Shown here one piece after another: positions 1 through 5,391 of a stretch of DNA of 5,391 nucleotides (positions within the stretch are counted from its first letter, which is position 1; each line of letters begins with the position of its first letter). The position numbers and the translations under genes are program-made. Where the stretch lies: NCBI GenBank assembly GCA_003558195.1, contig PWMM01000277.1, positions 1-5,391 on the forward strand, read 5' to 3'. The stretch comes from Syntrophomonadaceae bacterium (GTDB lineage Bacteria > Bacillota > Dethiobacteria > DTU022). Below the pieces are notes generated by a model that ran no database searches, was not told the DNA's origin, and saw only the letters and a program-made list of their open reading frames with translations.

Positions 1-1066
1 AATTCAAGATAGCAGCATCGGTCCAGCCTCTCCTGGTAGTCAGGCGGGGCGGTTCTTTGGTTATATATTGCAAGGCAGATTTTACATCTTCAACCAGGGG
101 ATCATCTGGTGATGTCTCCATGGGGACATGATCATACTTTTTCATCAGGTTTGATTCCATTCGGCGCATTACCGCCTTAAAATCAGGATCTTCCAGGGCC
201 AGATCATCTATAATATCTTGATATTCTTTAAGCACATCATCTAGTTTTTCCTGAGGAGTATACCGGCGGTCAAGCTGAATAATACAGCGATCTGCTACAG
301 TACTTGGCTGTTGTCCTCCATCGATCAACCCAAAATTCATCACTGAGGGACCCATGTAAGGATGCTGCAGCTCTTTTAACCGGGGAATTATAGTTTCTTC
401 AACCCGGGTTATAAACTTAGCCGCTTTGCTTATGGCATTAACACCTGCGTCGGGAACACCGCCGTGAGCTGTTTTGCCGGTAATTTCAAATTCTAGCCAT
501 TCCAGGCCCCTGTGACCTATAGCATATTCCCGGTTTGAAGGTTCGCCGACAATGGCTCCGTCAACTTTAAAACCCGATTCAATTAAAGCTTCGCTTCCAT
601 CACTGTTTGTTTCTTCAGCCAAAACACCGGTAAAGTAAAGATCCCCATTTAATTCCAACCCGGAACGCTTATAAGCAAGCAGGGTATAGATCATCGCAGC
701 AACCGGACCTTTCATATCATTGGTCCCCCTGCCATATATTTTTCCATCTTTCATAACGGCTTCAAATGGCTCTACAACCATATCATAAGGAGGAACTGTA
801 TCCAAATGCCCATTTAAAGCCAGGCTTCGGCCTTTTCCTTTCCCGGGGATCTTGGCAATTATATTATTGCGATCACCTTCAACCAGTTGTAGTTCATATT
901 CCATTTTTTGTTTCTTAAAAAAACCTTCAAGGGCTTGAACCACCGCCTTTTCCTGCCCGGGGGTTTCCCAGTGACTGGGTGTGGCTACCAGTTCCCTGGT
1001 TAATTCAACTATTTCTTCTTTTGAAACATGCCTGGATAATTCTGAAACAAGTTCCTGTTCATTCAT
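1..1066 (-). CDS. M20 family metallopeptidase/deacylase, ArgE/DapE type (3' end missing)
   Basis: Predicted cytoplasmic two-metal amidohydrolase that would remove an acyl group or residue from an N-acylated amino acid or dipeptide. Only the first 355 residues are present; the reading frame is open to the left edge. The M20 signature residues appear in order: H87 and catalytic D89 (GHLDTV), metal-bridging D117 (GTNDMKG), E151-E152 (catalytic base and metal ligand), E175 (GEPS) as third-site ligand, and dimerisation-domain H201 (AHGGVP). The GWTDA motif at 347-351 is the usual lead-in to the last ligand histidine, which is cut off along with the C-terminus. The family is usually about 380-430 residues, so roughly 40-70 are missing. 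The ATG start is set by AAGGAGGT six bases upstream (1073-1080). The gene lies 83 bp downstream of the D-aminoacylase gene on the same strand, probably in one operon. ArgE, DapE and generic deacylases share these motifs, so the substrate cannot be assigned. Confidence 0.9.
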   Translation of the reverse strand, partial: MNEQELVSELSRHVSKEEIVELTRELVATPSHWETPGQEKAVVQALEGFFKKQKMEYELQLVEGDRNNIIAKIPGKGKGRSLALNGHLDTVPPYDMVVEPFEAVMKDGKIYGRGTNDMKGPVAAMIYTLLAYKRSGLELNGDLYFTGVLAEETNSDGSEALIESGFKVDGAIVGEPSNREYAIGHRGLEWLEFEITGKTAHGGVPDAGVNAISKAAKFITRVEETIIPRLKELQHPYMGPSVMNFGLIDGGQQPSTVADRCIIQLDRRYTPQEKLDDVLKEYQDIIDDLALEDPDFKAVMRRMESNLMKKYDHVPMETSPDDPLVEDVKSALQYITKEPPRLTTRRGWTDAAILN

Positions 1067-1072
1067 TATTTT

Positions 1073-1080
1073 ACCTCCTT
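1073..1080 (-). promoter_or_regulatory. Strong Shine-Dalgarno for the left M20 gene
   Basis: Read on the minus strand, AAGGAGGT ends six bases before ATG 1066. It is a near-full match to the 16S anti-SD and fixes that start. It is far better than the site of the upstream gene, so the M20 protein may be translated efficiently and independently within a shared mRNA. Confidence 0.75.
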
Positions 1081-1149
1081 TTGAAAAGAGTACGCTCTAC
1101 AAATTACAACATTCTAGCTCTATTTTTAATATCTAAGTGGACAGCAATA

Positions 1150-2502
1150 TCAGCGATCAAGAAATACACCTGGTAAGTTACCGGTCATTTTACTGCTCTT
1201 TACAACCTCAACCCCGTTTACAATTACAACATTAATCCCATCCGGCGATAAAGTCGGCTCTTCATAAGTAGCCCTGTCGATTATCTGATCATAATCAAAT
1301 ACTGTTAAATCAGCAAAGAACCCTTCCTTTATCCTGCCTCTTGAGCCTAACCGGAGACGTTCTGCTGGCATACTGGTCATTTTATTAATCGCGTCAACTA
1401 GATCTAAGCACCCTTGTTCCCTGACATATTTCCCAAGTACCCGGGGAAATGTGCCAGCTGAACGGGGATGACCCTGACCACTAATGATCCTGCCGTCACT
1501 GGCGATTATTGCCATAGGATGTTGCATCGCCCTGAATATTTCCTTTTCATCCATTACAAAAGCAACCACCATACTTTGCGGTTCATGAGCCCTCTTCTCC
1601 ATAAATATCTCCGGGGTACATAATTGACCACTGTATTTTCCCTCTACAACCTTAATTGCCGAATAGTCAACCCCCCATCTTTGCAGGCAACCTTCGTCAA
1701 AAACCGGACTACCGATGAGCGAACAAAAAGCATCATAAGGGTAAACATCAAAACCGAGATCAATCCCGGCATTAGATGCACTCTCAATCATAGATAAAGC
1801 TTCATCAGTTTTCCCGAAGGCGGTTCCGCTTCCCAAATGAGAAATTTGCATCCGCGCTCCGGTTTCCCTGGCAACTATAATTAATTCCGCCACCGCTTCC
1901 AGTGAACGTTCACCGTCAAAGCGGTAATGGACTGCGATCAGCCTATCATCATATTCTGCTACTGTTTTACTTAATTCAAGCACTTCTTCTGTAGAAGCAC
2001 CTGGGGTATACTCAAGACCGACTGATAAACCTGAAGCCCCTTCATGCAAAGCTTCCCGCAGCAAACTATCCATCTTCTCCACCTGCTTTTTAGTTGCGTG
2101 GCCATAGCGGTCAGTGCAACCGGCAGCCTCTCTCAAGAGAGCATGCCCTGAAAGGGCAGCATAATTTAAAGGCGCTCCATGCTTTTCAATAGCTTGCCGG
2201 TAGTCACTTAAAGCAACCGGACCCATACCACAGTTACCGCCCACTGAAGTCGTAACTCCCATTAGTACTGAACTTTCAAAAATACCCTTTTCTATAGATC
2301 CATTTTTAAGGCCATTTTCGTGGCTGTGAAGATCAATAAAACCGGGGCTTACATAGCAACCGTCAGCCTCAACTTCCCGTTTTCCTTTCATAATTTCAGG
2401 CCCGATAGAGGCTATCCGGTTCTTCTCAATCCCAAGATTTGCCGGGTAAATACCGTCAACAGGATCAATTATTTCTCCGCCATTAATTACAAGATCATAC
2501 AT
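1150..2502 (-). CDS. N-acyl-D-amino-acid deacylase (D-aminoacylase), amidohydrolase superfamily
   Basis: Predicted cytoplasmic zinc enzyme hydrolysing N-acyl-D-amino acids to a free D-amino acid and a carboxylate. Complete at 450 residues. The N-terminus (MYDLVINGGEIIDP) is the small beta domain typical of amidohydrolases. Next come H59 and H61 (FIDLHSH), C91 (GGNCG), H192 (VHYR), H222 (ISHLG) and D336 (ASDG), which correspond to the His-His, bridging Cys, His, His and catalytic Asp pattern of characterised D-aminoacylases. HPRSAGTFPRVLGKYVRE (345-362) is a hallmark of the subfamily. The end (GRIKEGFFADLTVFD, then a VNG turn and TGNLPGVFL) closes the beta domain. Known enzymes are about 480-530 residues; the shortening here seems to lie between C91 and H192. 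ATG 2502 is preceded by a weaker GGGGGA site eight bases away. It is first gene of a likely two-gene operon and is divergent from a second M20 peptidase. Acyl and side-chain preference cannot be read from the sequence. Related hydrolases of the same family, such as N-acyl-D-glutamate or N-acyl-D-aspartate deacylases, remain possible. Confidence 0.9.
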   Translation of the reverse strand: MYDLVINGGEIIDPVDGIYPANLGIEKNRIASIGPEIMKGKREVEADGCYVSPGFIDLHSHENGLKNGSIEKGIFESSVLMGVTTSVGGNCGMGPVALSDYRQAIEKHGAPLNYAALSGHALLREAAGCTDRYGHATKKQVEKMDSLLREALHEGASGLSVGLEYTPGASTEEVLELSKTVAEYDDRLIAVHYRFDGERSLEAVAELIIVARETGARMQISHLGSGTAFGKTDEALSMIESASNAGIDLGFDVYPYDAFCSLIGSPVFDEGCLQRWGVDYSAIKVVEGKYSGQLCTPEIFMEKRAHEPQSMVVAFVMDEKEIFRAMQHPMAIIASDGRIISGQGHPRSAGTFPRVLGKYVREQGCLDLVDAINKMTSMPAERLRLGSRGRIKEGFFADLTVFDYDQIIDRATYEEPTLSPDGINVVIVNGVEVVKSSKMTGNLPGVFLDR

Positions 2503-2570
2503 CTTGTCGATCCCCCATTAGTTGCTTTATTGGTAAACAGATCAAAAATTAATCACAACATCTTAATAAA

Positions 2571-2601
2571 TTGCCAGTTACTCTCGCATCGAGCCTGGCA
2601 A
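2571..2601. repeat. Nested inverted repeat (hairpin or operator)
   Basis: TTGCCAG (2571-2577) and CTGGCAA (2595-2601) are perfect 7-bp complementary arms. Inside them CTCG-CAT-CGAG (2583-2593) forms a second 4-bp stem with a 3-base loop. On neither strand is it followed by a clean T-run, so a terminator is unlikely. If the minus-strand transcript begins near 2624, the hairpin lies in the 5' leader of the D-aminoacylase mRNA; otherwise it could be a protein-binding site. Confidence 0.55.
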
Positions 2602-2630
2602 AAATTACAGTGAACTCTTACCTGGTTTTG

Positions 2631-2636
2631 AGTATA
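2631..2636 (-). promoter_or_regulatory. Candidate -10 box for the D-aminoacylase operon
   Basis: On the minus strand TATACT, in the context TTAAAATATACTC, matches five of six bases of the SigA -10 consensus. No good -35 hexamer is found 16-18 bases upstream, so activity might need an activator or the real promoter may be elsewhere. Initiation here would give a leader of about 120 bases containing the nested hairpin. Confidence 0.25.
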
Positions 2637-2688
2637 TTTTAACATAGAGAGCAAAATATTTAATCTATTTAGTTAAAAACAAATAATC

Positions 2689-2742
2689 TTCACAATATTA
2701 TTGACAGAATACTGTAGACAGGATATCATAAGTTCACAATAT
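2689..2742. repeat. 10-bp direct repeat TTCACAATAT on both sides of the peptidase promoter
   Basis: Exact copies of TTCACAATAT lie at 2689-2698 and 2733-2742, 44 bp apart start to start, on the same strand. The first ends two bases before the -35 box and the second covers the predicted transcription start. A degenerate copy, TCACAACAT, occurs at 2553-2561 nearer the divergent gene. The position is what one expects of operator half-sites for a repressor or looping regulator, but no regulator is identified. Confidence 0.5.
2701..2729 (+). promoter_or_regulatory. SigA-type promoter of the CPG2-like peptidase gene
   Basis: A perfect -35 box TTGACA (2701-2706), a 17-base spacer and TATCAT (2724-2729, five of six -10 bases) make a near-consensus housekeeping promoter. 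Transcription should start near 2736, about 54 bases before the proposed TTG start. The start of the spacer together with the end of the -35 box forms the small inverted repeat ACAG-AATA-CTGT (2704-2715), a possible extra operator half-site pair. Confidence 0.75.
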
Positions 2743-2775
2743 AAGCACCTGTTCAAACTATGGACATAAGTCTCC

Positions 2776-2782
2776 GGGAGGT
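2776..2782 (+). promoter_or_regulatory. Shine-Dalgarno GGGAGGT that decides the peptidase start
   Basis: GGGAGGT lies inside the longest open frame, between the upstream ATG (2760) and a TTG at 2790, seven bases before that TTG. No comparable site precedes ATG 2760. This supports TTG 2790 as the true start, with in-frame CTG 2787 as the next alternative. Confidence 0.7.
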
Positions 2783-2789
2783 TATCCTG

Positions 2790-3962
2790 TTGCTGTCTTC
2801 TGACCAAGTTAAAGATTTTATAGAGTTTGAAAAAAACAATATTATTAGCTTACTTAAAGAACTGGTTTTAATTGATAGCGGTTCGCATAATTTTTCCGGG
2901 ATTATGGACGTAGCCAAAGTAGTTATCACAGAACTTGAAGCACTGGGGTTTAATAATACTGTCTATGAGTTCCAACAGGCAGGACCGAATCTGGTCAGTG
3001 AAATAAAAGGTGAATCAAATAAATCCATCATTCTCCTCGGCCACATGGATACTGTATTCGACTCAAATGCCCAGGACCTAAATCCATTTAGAAAAGAAAG
3101 TGGCAAAATTTACGGGCCCGGTGTTTTGGATATGAAAGGCGGCATAGTCCAGATTATCAATGCCGTTAAGGCATTGCTGTATTTAAATAAGCAAAAATAC
3201 GGGATTAAAATAATCCTGGTGGGAGATGAAGAATCCGGCCACCTGCACTCAAATGCCCTGGACTTGTTTAAAGCTGAAAGCCAGGATGCCTTAGCCGTTT
3301 TTTGCTGTGAGTCAGGAAGAACCAACAATCAAATCGTCCTGGAGCGAAAAGGGGTAGGTACACTTACAGTTGAAGTTAAAGGCCGATCAGCACACCCCGG
3401 TAATGAACTGGCTGCAGGCAGAAATGCTATAGCTGAATTGTCCAGGCAGATTGTAAAGATCCACAGTCAGTACACTGATCCACAGGCTGATCTTACGGCC
3501 AGTATTGGCATCATCGAAGGAGGAACTACCGTCAATGTAGTTCCTGACAGGGCAAAAGGCATCTTTGATATCCGCTTCAAACAGGATAAGTCCCTGAAAG
3601 ACTTTCTTAAATTTACAAATGATCTAGCAGCACAACCACATCAAGACAACTTAGAAACAGAAACTATTTACATTAACGAGTATCCCCCCATGGCAAAAAC
3701 CGCTGAATCTGAAAAATTATTGCATTTTGTTTCCCACCTTTCAAAAAATAACGGTTTTGGTGCTTTGAAAGCTATTGCTGTTGGAGGTGGAGCGGACTCA
3801 ACTTTTTTCAGTGCTTCAGGTATTCCGACGGTCTGTTCTTTTGGGCCGGTTGGTAAAAATGCTCACACTTATGATGAATTTATATACGAGAAAGATTTTT
3901 TTGACCGCATTATCCTTCTTGCAGACTGCTTGTTAAATATTGATCTTGCAGAATTAAACTAA
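2790..3962 (+). CDS. M20 family metallopeptidase, glutamate carboxypeptidase (CPG2)-like
   Basis: Predicted cytoplasmic zinc exopeptidase or amidohydrolase related to carboxypeptidase G2, which removes C-terminal glutamate from folate-like or N-acyl substrates. From the TTG start it has 390 residues, close to mature CPG2. Counting from that start: H85 and catalytic D87 (GHMDTVF), bridging D114 (GVLDMKGG), E147-E148 (DEESG), E174 (CCESG), dimerisation-domain H202 (SAHPG), VGGGADSTFF (331-340) and the final ligand H359 (NAHTYDEF). All catalytic and metal residues are present, so it should be active. An in-frame ATG at 2760 would add ten residues but has no Shine-Dalgarno, whereas TTG 2790 has GGGAGGT seven bases upstream. 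It has its own near-consensus promoter and no signal peptide. It belongs to a different M20 branch from the gene at the left edge, so the two are unlikely to be recent duplicates. Glutamate specificity is only a family-level guess. Confidence 0.92.
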   Translation: MLSSDQVKDFIEFEKNNIISLLKELVLIDSGSHNFSGIMDVAKVVITELEALGFNNTVYEFQQAGPNLVSEIKGESNKSIILLGHMDTVFDSNAQDLNPFRKESGKIYGPGVLDMKGGIVQIINAVKALLYLNKQKYGIKIILVGDEESGHLHSNALDLFKAESQDALAVFCCESGRTNNQIVLERKGVGTLTVEVKGRSAHPGNELAAGRNAIAELSRQIVKIHSQYTDPQADLTASIGIIEGGTTVNVVPDRAKGIFDIRFKQDKSLKDFLKFTNDLAAQPHQDNLETETIYINEYPPMAKTAESEKLLHFVSHLSKNNGFGALKAIAVGGGADSTFFSASGIPTVCSFGPVGKNAHTYDEFIYEKDFFDRIILLADCLLNIDLAELN

Positions 3963-3978
3963 ATCGAACCCTCTTTTT

Positions 3979-3994
3979 AAGTTTAAACTTTTTT
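3979..3994 (+). terminator. Weak possible terminator after the CPG2-like gene
   Basis: The 12-bp palindrome AAGTTTAAACTT begins 16 bases after the stop and runs into six T residues. The stem is short and AT-rich, with at most four pairs around a TTAA loop, so an intrinsic terminator would be inefficient. Confidence 0.22.
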
Positions 3995-4063
3995 ACTTTG
4001 CCTTAAGAATTGATCTGTCCATAATTTTAAGGATGACCACTTATTATAAGTACTGGTTTAAGA

Positions 4064-4076
4064 AATACCAGGTATT
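4064..4076. repeat. Palindrome AATACC-A-GGTATT
   Basis: A perfect 6-bp inverted repeat around one central base, compact enough for a dimeric DNA-binding protein. It shares the core CAGGTAT (4069-4075) with the inverted pair about 80 bases downstream, which suggests a family of related sites upstream of the transporter. Confidence 0.4.
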
Positions 4077-4147
4077 ACCCTGTTGCCTTAATCATTAAAA
4101 AGAAGCAATATGTGAAATAGTTATAAATCAGTAAATATTTTTATTTG

Positions 4148-4190
4148 CAGGTATATTGCACTTTATGTCGAAGGGGTATACAAATACCTG
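4148..4190. repeat. CAGGTAT/ATACCTG inverted repeat
   Basis: CAGGTAT at 4148-4154 is repeated in inverted orientation as ATACCTG at 4184-4190. The right copy also pairs with a nearer GGTAT (4175-4179) to form GGTAT-ACAA-ATACC. The arms could be operator sites, or alternative 5-bp and 7-bp stems in an RNA leader. No T-run follows, so it is not a terminator. Confidence 0.4.
4156..4184 (+). promoter_or_regulatory. Weak candidate promoter for the transporter gene
   Basis: TTGCAC (4156-4161), 17 bases, then TACAAA (4179-4184) is the best-spaced SigA-like pair in the gap, with three and four consensus matches. It overlaps the CAGGTAT inverted repeat, so binding of a regulator there would affect it. 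The -35 match is poor and the promoter is unproven. Confidence 0.22.
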
Positions 4191-4227
4191 AAGATATTTA
4201 GGAAAGTGGAAACAATTGCCATTGTTC

Positions 4228-4238
4228 AAGGAGGTGAT
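4228..4238 (+). promoter_or_regulatory. Orphan full-length Shine-Dalgarno AAGGAGGTGAT
   Basis: This matches essentially the whole anti-SD of 16S rRNA, yet no ATG, GTG or TTG follows at normal spacing. ATT at 4242 is seven bases from the GGAGG core and would encode nine residues before TGA 4269-4271. CTG 4246 would encode four. It may mark a leader peptide with an unusual start, a decayed gene, or a ribosome standby site for the transporter mRNA. Confidence 0.45.
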
Positions 4239-4311
4239 TAAATTCCTGGTCCCAAGTTGATGAAAGGTTGAAACTAGAGGTTAAAGATCAGTCAAAACAA
4301 ATGACATTAAT

Positions 4312-4316
4312 GGAGG
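4312..4316 (+). promoter_or_regulatory. Shine-Dalgarno GGAGG fixing the transporter TTG start
   Basis: GGAGG lies eight bases before TTG 4325. The next in-frame starts (ATG 4361 and 4367) lack such a site and would remove most of the first membrane segment, so TTG 4325 is preferred. Confidence 0.7.
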
Positions 4317-4324
4317 TGTGATTC

Positions 4325-5391
4325 TTGAAAGTCAAAATCCCCCATGTTTTTGTCCTCTTGATGATTATGATAATCATCGGGGCAGCCCTTACTTACATTG
4401 TTCCTGCAGGCGAATTTGAAAGAGTGGAAGACCCGGCAACAGGGAGAACCGTTATTGATCCGGAATCATTCGCCTATGTTGATCCCTCTCCTGTCGGGCC
4501 TTTTGAAATCTTTATGAGTGTTCAGCTCGGAATGATCGATGCAGCTAATATTATCTTTTTCGTTTTCATTGTCGGTGGCGCTTTTGGAATGATCAGGGCC
4601 ACCGGGGTAATTGAAGCCGGTATCGGCAAAGCGATGAACAAGCTCGAAGGAAGGGAAACCCTGCTGCTGGTCGGCATTATGCTGATCACCGCCCTGGGTG
4701 GCGCTTCCTTCGGCCTTGCGGAAGAATTTATTCCCCTGGTTCCGGTGGGAGTGCTTCTGGCCAGAAAACTCCGCTATGACGCAATGGTGGGGATGGCCAT
4801 TTTCATGGTTGCAGTTAGAGGCGGTTTTGCCAGTGGAGCCATGAACCCATTTACGGTTGGAGTGGCCCAGGGCATTGCCGAACTGCCTATTTTTTCAGGC
4901 TTAGGCTTTAGATGGGCCATTTTTGCCGTTATAACCCTGGTTACAATCTGGTACGTGCTACGATACGCCAATAAAGTCAAAGCTAATCCTGAAAATGGAG
5001 TAATGTATGATCTTGAGCTTGAAGCAGCCAAAGAAAACGATGTGCATGCCGAAGTAGTGCCAGAATATGAACCTAGGCATACCCGGGTCCTGATTGCCGC
5101 TTTAATCGGCTTTATCGCCCTTATTTACGGGGTTCTGGAGCTGGGCTGGTTTATTAACGAACTGGCTACTTTATTCTTAATCCTCGGGATTGTAGGAGGA
5201 CTGGTCGGCGGGGTAGGCCCGAACAAGCTGGCAGAAGGTTTTGTAGCAGGGGCAAAGGATCTCGCCCTTGGCGCCCTGGTAATCGGGATCGCCCGCGGTA
5301 TCCTGGTTGTTCTCGAGCAGGGAATGATCGTTGATACAATTATTTTCTCAGCCGGATCCTGGTTAGCTGCCATGCCTACCATGATCGCTGC
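4325..5391 (+). CDS. YfcC family transporter (DcuC/AbgT-like ion transporter superfamily), 3' end missing
   Basis: Integral membrane carrier; 355 residues are present and the frame is open at the right edge, against about 460-510 for the family. The start MKVKIPHVFVLL leads into a first membrane helix (about 7-26) ending in YIVPAGEFER, the characteristic YfcC opening. Further marks are GGAFGMIRATGVIEAGI (84-100), LGGASFGLAEEF (124-135, a likely re-entrant or substrate-site segment), ASGAMNPFTVGVAQGIAELP (169-188) and GALVIGIARGILVVLEQGMI (316-335). About eight to ten hydrophobic segments are visible, split by a charged hydrophilic loop near 216-252. YfcC proteins are cation-coupled or exchange carriers thought to move amino acids, dicarboxylates or peptides; the substrate is generally unknown. 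Its closeness to three amidohydrolases suggests import of their substrate or exchange of their product. The 362-bp gap upstream suggests a transcription unit separate from the peptidase gene. Confidence 0.9.
   Translation, partial: MKVKIPHVFVLLMIMIIIGAALTYIVPAGEFERVEDPATGRTVIDPESFAYVDPSPVGPFEIFMSVQLGMIDAANIIFFVFIVGGAFGMIRATGVIEAGIGKAMNKLEGRETLLLVGIMLITALGGASFGLAEEFIPLVPVGVLLARKLRYDAMVGMAIFMVAVRGGFASGAMNPFTVGVAQGIAELPIFSGLGFRWAIFAVITLVTIWYVLRYANKVKANPENGVMYDLELEAAKENDVHAEVVPEYEPRHTRVLIAALIGFIALIYGVLELGWFINELATLFLILGIVGGLVGGVGPNKLAEGFVAGAKDLALGALVIGIARGILVVLEQGMIVDTIIFSAGSWLAAMPTMIA

Larger units (their letters stand above)
2503..2789. promoter_or_regulatory. Divergent intergenic control region
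   Basis: AT-rich, apparently non-coding DNA between the D-aminoacylase (minus) and the CPG2-like peptidase (plus); the stretch from 2760 lies inside the longer ATG-initiated version of the peptidase. It holds a strong plus-strand promoter, two exact copies of TTCACAATAT, a nested inverted repeat and only a weak candidate promoter for the minus-strand genes. Sharing one control region suggests that the two directions are co-regulated. No regulator gene lies in the window. Confidence 0.7.
3963..4324 (+). other. Intergenic region upstream of the transporter, no convincing gene
   Basis: AT-rich stretch of 362 bases with stops in all forward frames and no homology I recognise. From left to right it holds a weak T-rich palindrome after the peptidase stop, the palindrome AATACC-A-GGTATT, a CAGGTAT/ATACCTG inverted pair, a weak promoter candidate, a full-length Shine-Dalgarno with no standard start after it, and finally the transporter's own ribosome binding site. 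The size and content suggest that the transporter has its own regulated leader. I could not match it to a known riboswitch or T-box. Confidence 0.6.

Noticed and set aside
1067..1149. Possible terminator or promoter between the two minus-strand genes
   Set aside because: Only a 4-bp stem (AGAG-TACG-CTCT at 1087-1098) and no recognisable -35/-10 pair; treated as an intra-operon spacer.
979..1176. 65-codon plus-strand open frame
   Set aside because: Shadow across the start of the left M20 gene and the end of the D-aminoacylase; no ribosome binding site and an implausible composition.
2320..2613. 97-codon plus-strand open frame
   Set aside because: Antisense to the D-aminoacylase N-terminus and running into AT-rich intergenic DNA; no recognisable domain or ribosome binding site.
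3110..3328. 72-codon minus-strand open frame
   Set aside because: Antisense shadow inside the CPG2-like gene, whose catalytic motifs show that the plus strand is the coding one.
4268..4321. Short TTG-started frame (17 codons) ending in the transporter's Shine-Dalgarno
   Set aside because: Its overlap with the downstream ribosome binding site looks like coupling, but the purine stretch before it touches the TTG directly, so the spacing is wrong for initiation.
4325..4402. Signal peptide on the transporter
   Set aside because: The hydrophobic N-terminus matches the first transmembrane helix of YfcC proteins, and no cleavage site is apparent.
4774..5382. Two 85-codon minus-strand open frames (4774-5031 and 5125-5382)
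   Set aside because: Antisense shadows of the YfcC-like transporter; their Ser/Thr/Pro/Ala-rich composition is the expected complement of membrane-protein codons.

Overview
The window is about 5.4 kb of ordinary-looking bacterial chromosome of moderate to low GC. It carries four protein genes, two of them cut by the window edges. AGGAGG-type ribosome binding sites, TTG start codons, AT-rich intergenic DNA and a SigA-type promoter suggest a Gram-positive (Firmicutes, perhaps clostridial) host. This is an inference from style, and no taxonomic marker gene is present. No RNA gene, CRISPR array, insertion sequence or other mobile element is visible.

Layout: positions 1-1066 (minus) hold the first 355 residues of an ArgE/DapE-type M20 metallopeptidase/deacylase that runs off the left edge. 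Positions 1150-2502 (minus) hold a complete N-acyl-D-amino-acid deacylase (D-aminoacylase type amidohydrolase). It lies 83 bp upstream of the M20 gene with no convincing terminator between them, so the two probably form an operon. A divergent AT-rich control region (2503-2789) contains a strong plus-strand promoter, a 10-bp direct repeat on either side of it and a nested inverted repeat. Positions 2790-3962 (plus) hold a second M20 peptidase, of the glutamate carboxypeptidase (CPG2) kind, probably starting at TTG. A 362-bp gap (3963-4324) contains repeated CAGGTAT motifs and an orphan Shine-Dalgarno sequence. From 4325 to the right edge runs the first 355 residues of a YfcC-family (DcuC/AbgT-like) membrane transporter.

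As a set, the genes look like a scavenging locus. A YfcC-type carrier would import a small peptide, an N-acylated amino acid or an amino acid. Three cytoplasmic metal-dependent hydrolases would remove N-acyl groups (one probably from D-amino acids) or C-terminal residues, releasing free amino acids for catabolism. The protein families are well supported. The shared substrate and the pathway are inference. I found no clearly novel system; the most interesting parts are the regulatory architecture at 2550-2790 and the unexplained elements at 4064-4250.
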